From Glebionis coronaria (lineage: Eukaryota; Streptophyta; Magnoliopsida; Asterales; Asteraceae): a stretch of 64,000 nt of DNA. A program made the position numbers and the translations under genes. The DNA lies in assembly GCA_025667525.1 (NCBI GenBank), contig CM046878.1, positions 394,448,974 through 394,512,973 of the forward strand, given 5' to 3'. Under the pieces are notes generated by a model. That model searched no databases. It was not told the DNA's origin and saw only the letters and a program-made list of their open reading frames with translations. This document shows positions 61,301 to 64,000 of the stretch, one piece after another. How positions within the stretch are numbered: position 1 is the first letter of the stretch; every line of letters starts with the position of its first letter.

Positions 61301-62224
61301 TACTCTTGACCGTAGTAGACGAGTCTTCTCCTGTCTGAATGCTTGCTTTTTGATTCTTGATTTCTATTAGCATGTTCTTGTAATCAGCAGAAGCGATAAT
61401 CTTATCTGTCAGGAGATGACCGGGAATAGGACCAGGGATACCAACATTGGAGTGGCCTTCTTGCCTTAGGTCCACCAGATCATCAGCATCATGTGTGTGG
61501 TGACGGCTACCTGCACGCTTATCAATAGACGCATCGTTTTCCATAAAATAATGTATGATTAGCTTTATGAACCTAGGGTACTGGTAACCTTTAGCCTTAG
61601 TCTTCGTGTTTGTGAAGAGTTGAAAAATAAACTCTTCCCACAACAATGATGCATAACCAATATTAATACCTTTGAACATACCATAGAACATCTTGATGAT
61701 TGGCGGACGCACAACATCATGCCCAGTCGTTTTGGGTGTGAGACATCGGCTAAGAATACCAAAAATGCTCTCCAAGGTTGACCCACTTTTGTTGTGGTAA
61801 AATCGGACACTATCCGTAAGTCCGCACATCCAATATCAGAGAACATCTCCATGAGCTCGTTCTTGGTCGGGTTCGCTGAGAATGTTGTACCTTTGGGTGA
61901 CTCCCGAAAACCAAAGATCTTGCGAAAGTCTGACACGGTGAGAGTCTGTTGCTTGTTGTCTAGGAAGAATGTGATCTTGTTTGACGTCTTCTCTTTGGTT
62001 TCCCAGAATTCGTACATGTAGTCGAAGGGCACCGAAGCACTACCCCTTAGCGCATTCTTGAAGTGAGAATTGTCAAGAATGGCTGAACCTACCTTGAATC
62101 CATTGTGAGTGGAGTGAGAGACCTCCTTCAACCGGTAGTTGTTTGGAAAGAACTTGAGGGTTTTGGCCTCGGCAATGGCTGCTGCTCTAGAGTCTTGTAT
62201 TTGTTGCACGGTTGGGTTAGTCAT
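58330..62224 (-). pseudogene. Broken 1.3-kilocodon ORF of a multicopy Asteraceae-type family
   Basis: Starts at ATG 62224 (MTNPTVQQIQDSRAAAIAEA). The first ~150 codons include FDYMYEFWETKEKTSNKITF and RKIFGFRESPKGTTF. A 1-nt frame change falls near 61775. The second frame has YASLLWEEFIFQLFTNTK, RFIKLIIHYFMEND and IPGHLLTDKIIASADYKNML, a Lys-rich nuclear-signal-like stretch (SKPKTKKKKTEAKKGK), a Pro-rich stretch, a predicted coiled coil (about 60760-60420) and a long Asp/Glu tract. An in-frame TGA lies at 59865-59867. The same frame then goes on to about 58890, shifts, gives RLEDIEDMLLMMTRDQLTHL and RSVVIKKRVEDLQLGVERYQ, shifts again near 58490, and ends RRLMRSLEKFVGGRPYG...LLQRSI with TAA at 58330-58332. 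I recall this as a very abundant, unassigned Asteraceae family. TE-borne is my inference from its copia-like 3' context. Confidence 0.7.
60025..60173. repeat. ATC trinucleotide repeat coding for an acidic tract
   Basis: Interrupted catcatcatc and caccatcatc runs. On the minus strand they read as Asp- and Gly-rich codons within the broken ORF. His-rich, Met-rich and Ile-rich frames over it are artefacts. Confidence 0.85.
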
Positions 62225-62371
62225 TGTTTCTACTTAAGATAAAACATAAAAGTTGATACATACAGATATGAATATCATTATGAATTTATACCTAAGCATT
62301 ATACATATGATATAATCCCTTAAGCTTTTAAAACACTCAAGCATTTAACAAGTTATTAAGCAAAAACACCT

Positions 62372-63005
62372 TCATTCAGAATAAACATCTCATCCGGAAT
62401 AAACACTTCATCCGGAATAAACACTTCATCCAGAATAAACCCTTCATCCGGAATAAACCCTTCATCCGGAATAAACCCTTCATCCGGAATAAACCCTTCA
62501 TCCGGAATAAACATCTCATCCGGAATAAACCCTTCATCCGGAATAAACCCTTCATCCGGAATAAACCCTTCATCCAGAATAAACCCTTCATCCGGAATAA
62601 ACCATTCATCCGGAATAAACCCTTCATCTGGAATAAATGGTTCATCCGGAATAAATGGTTCATCCGGAATAAATGTTTCATCCGGAATAAATGCTTCATC
62701 CGGAATAAAGTCTTCATCCGGAATAAATGCTTCATCCGGAATAAATGCTTCATCCGGAATAAATGCTTCATCCGAAATAAATGATTCATCCGGAATAAAT
62801 ACTTCATCCGGAATAAATGCTTCATCCGGAATAAATGATTCATTCGGAATAAACGTTCATCCGGAATATTTTGTTCATCCGGAATATTTTGTTCATCCAG
62901 AGTATTTTGTTCATCCGGAATGTTTTTGAAAAAAAACTGTTCATCCGGAATAATCTTAAAACATGCTCATTCGGAATATCCTACAAAAACTGATTCATTC
63001 GGAAT
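62372..63005 (-). repeat. 18-bp tandem repeat, about 34 copies, upstream of the broken ORF
   Basis: The unit is ataaacccttcatccgga, with the palindrome tccgga in almost every copy. About 27 copies keep an exact 18-bp period; the right-hand copies loosen to 17-37 bp. The left part uses aaaccctt and the right part aaatgctt, so the array grew by expansion of at least two variants. The minus strand is open for 155 codons (repeating RMKGLF or RMKHLF) because 18 is a multiple of three. There is no evidence that it is translated; it lies in the 5' leader or promoter of the ORF starting at 62224. Confidence 0.93.
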
Positions 63006-64000
63006 ATACTTAAACGATTAATTCTAATGACAGATGAGTGTTTTCAGCTTTCTAAAGGCAACTAAACTTAATCTCAATCTATTCCGCGTGAAACCCACTT
63101 AATACCCTAATCAATTAACGTCTAATCAGCTATAAACCCTAATTTGATTAACCCTAATTAAATTGGATCAATTAAGCGGATAAGACAACGAATTAGACGA
63201 ATTAAAAGCGATTATGTACCTTTGATAATCGAATGAAATGGATTGCTTAATTAAACGAGAAGATTTAGACCTTATGTGTGTGTTTCTTGGTGTGTTTTAA
63301 TGGCGGAAAAAGAGAAAGACAGAAAGAGAGAAAAGAGAAAGAAAGGAGACGGGGGGGGGGGGGGGGGGGGTTTACTTAAGTCAAACCTTCACAAGTTTTA
63401 CTTTTTGCCATTTTTACCCTTTCACTTTAATTCTCTTACATTTATTGTCCCTTAACTTTTCATTTTTCTTTTCTTTTCCTTTTCTTTTCGTTTCTAGTCA
63501 CTAACCCTAACCATCGTTAAACTTAACCACCATAACCGATCACACAACTTAACTATGCACGAACAAATCACGAACGAATACAAGATTAATACCAAAGCAG
63601 TTCCAGTCATTAACCATTTAGTCAATTTATTTTCTTCAACAACTTTTGAAGACAGTTTTGATGACGAAGACGATTTAACATTTTCTCCCCCTTGAACGAT
63701 GACCCGTTTTCTATTTAAAGAGCTGTAGTCATTGTTTAACGAGGCACATGTTGATGAAAACATTTACCAATTAATGTTTTGAAAAGATAGATTCGTGGTG
63801 GCAATAAGATTTCTCTTATTTAGACAAATTAATGCACTGAGACGTACACTAACTCGTGTGAGACCAAGTTATAAAGTAAACTTGATCCCTTTGCATGATT
63901 TGGCTTGTAAATCATGCCCGAGAAAATTAATTCCCGTTGTGAGCCAACTTTTTCCAAGGAAATACGTGATTTTAATGCGAAAAGCGGGTTGCAGTCTGAA
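63006..64000. other. No recognised gene to the window end
   Basis: AT-rich, with repeated aaccctaatt-type sequence near 63105-63155, an AG-rich stretch followed by 20 G at 63351-63370, and a tctcccccttg (purine tract on the minus strand) at 63685-63695. The minus-strand frame at 63763-63494 (Ser-rich start, hydrophobic TALVLILYSFVICSCIV segment) is not recognisable. No copia LTR partner is seen here. Confidence 0.5.

Noticed and set aside
62376..62843. 155-codon ORF repeating a Met-Lys-Gly-Leu-Phe-Arg-type hexapeptide
   Set aside because: It is forced by an 18-bp unit without stops; no support for translation.
62372..63005. CRISPR-like array
   Set aside because: The unit is fully tandem with no unique spacers, and the DNA is clearly plant nuclear.
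63494..63763. 89-codon minus-strand ORF with a hydrophobic segment
   Set aside because: Not recognised, and placed beside a purine tract in AT-rich sequence; not enough to call a gene.

Overview
This is a stretch of plant nuclear DNA made almost entirely of transposable elements. I see no convincing host gene, no rRNA, no tRNA and no CRISPR array. The elements are plant types: Ty3/gypsy elements with Tekay-like and Tat-like coding remains, a TRIM, PIF/Harbinger, hAT, LINE and Helitron remains. Several minus-strand ORFs in the last 10 kb resemble multicopy predicted proteins I recall from daisy-family (Asteraceae) genomes such as Tanacetum and Artemisia. Asteraceae is therefore my best guess; it rests on recall, not on a search.

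Left block (1-17740): a Tat-type gypsy element begins left of the window and ends with its 3' LTR at 17161-17740. A complete Tekay-like element (199-10600, 5-bp target duplication tcacc) sits inside it. A second Tekay-like element, missing its 5' half (11883-about 16880), also sits inside it, and its left junction coincides with loss of part of the host element. Middle-left (17741-22640): a broken Harbinger transposase, the first 0.5 kb of a hAT element, a LINE 3' tail, a 40-bp degenerate tandem repeat, and two Helitron-like copies facing each other.

Middle (22640-34700): a long TA microsatellite is split by an element with 51-bp terminal inverted repeats (22848-32195). That element is itself split by a young LTR retrotransposon (22956-30312, duplication agtgc) that has lost nearly all coding sequence. 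A complete 796-bp TRIM follows (33897-34692, duplication tttta).

Right-middle (36140-55060): tandem-repeat-rich sequence is interrupted by a complete but decayed Tat-type element (38398-50772, duplication gatag). It keeps gag, protease, RNase H and integrase-finger pieces plus a large antisense ORF region, and a probable solo LTR (40705-44196) is inserted in it. A second solo LTR lies at 53099-54805 (duplication ataga). Right end (55065-64000, minus strand): a broken ORF fragment, a copia-like LTR edge with polypurine tract, and a roughly 3.9-kb broken reading frame (62224 down to 58330) preceded by 34 copies of an 18-bp repeat.

The observation I rate highest is that the LTRs of all three Tekay-like families carry matching intron-like signals: a GTGAGT donor, a TTGAC branch-like site exactly 22 nt before a pyrimidine-CAG|GT acceptor, and a 547-639 bp interval. 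This suggests a conserved intron in the transcript leader. Coding functions in the window are those of selfish elements (capsid, protease, reverse transcriptase, RNase H, integrase, transposase), and every multi-domain gene is broken, so any activity would depend on intact copies elsewhere.
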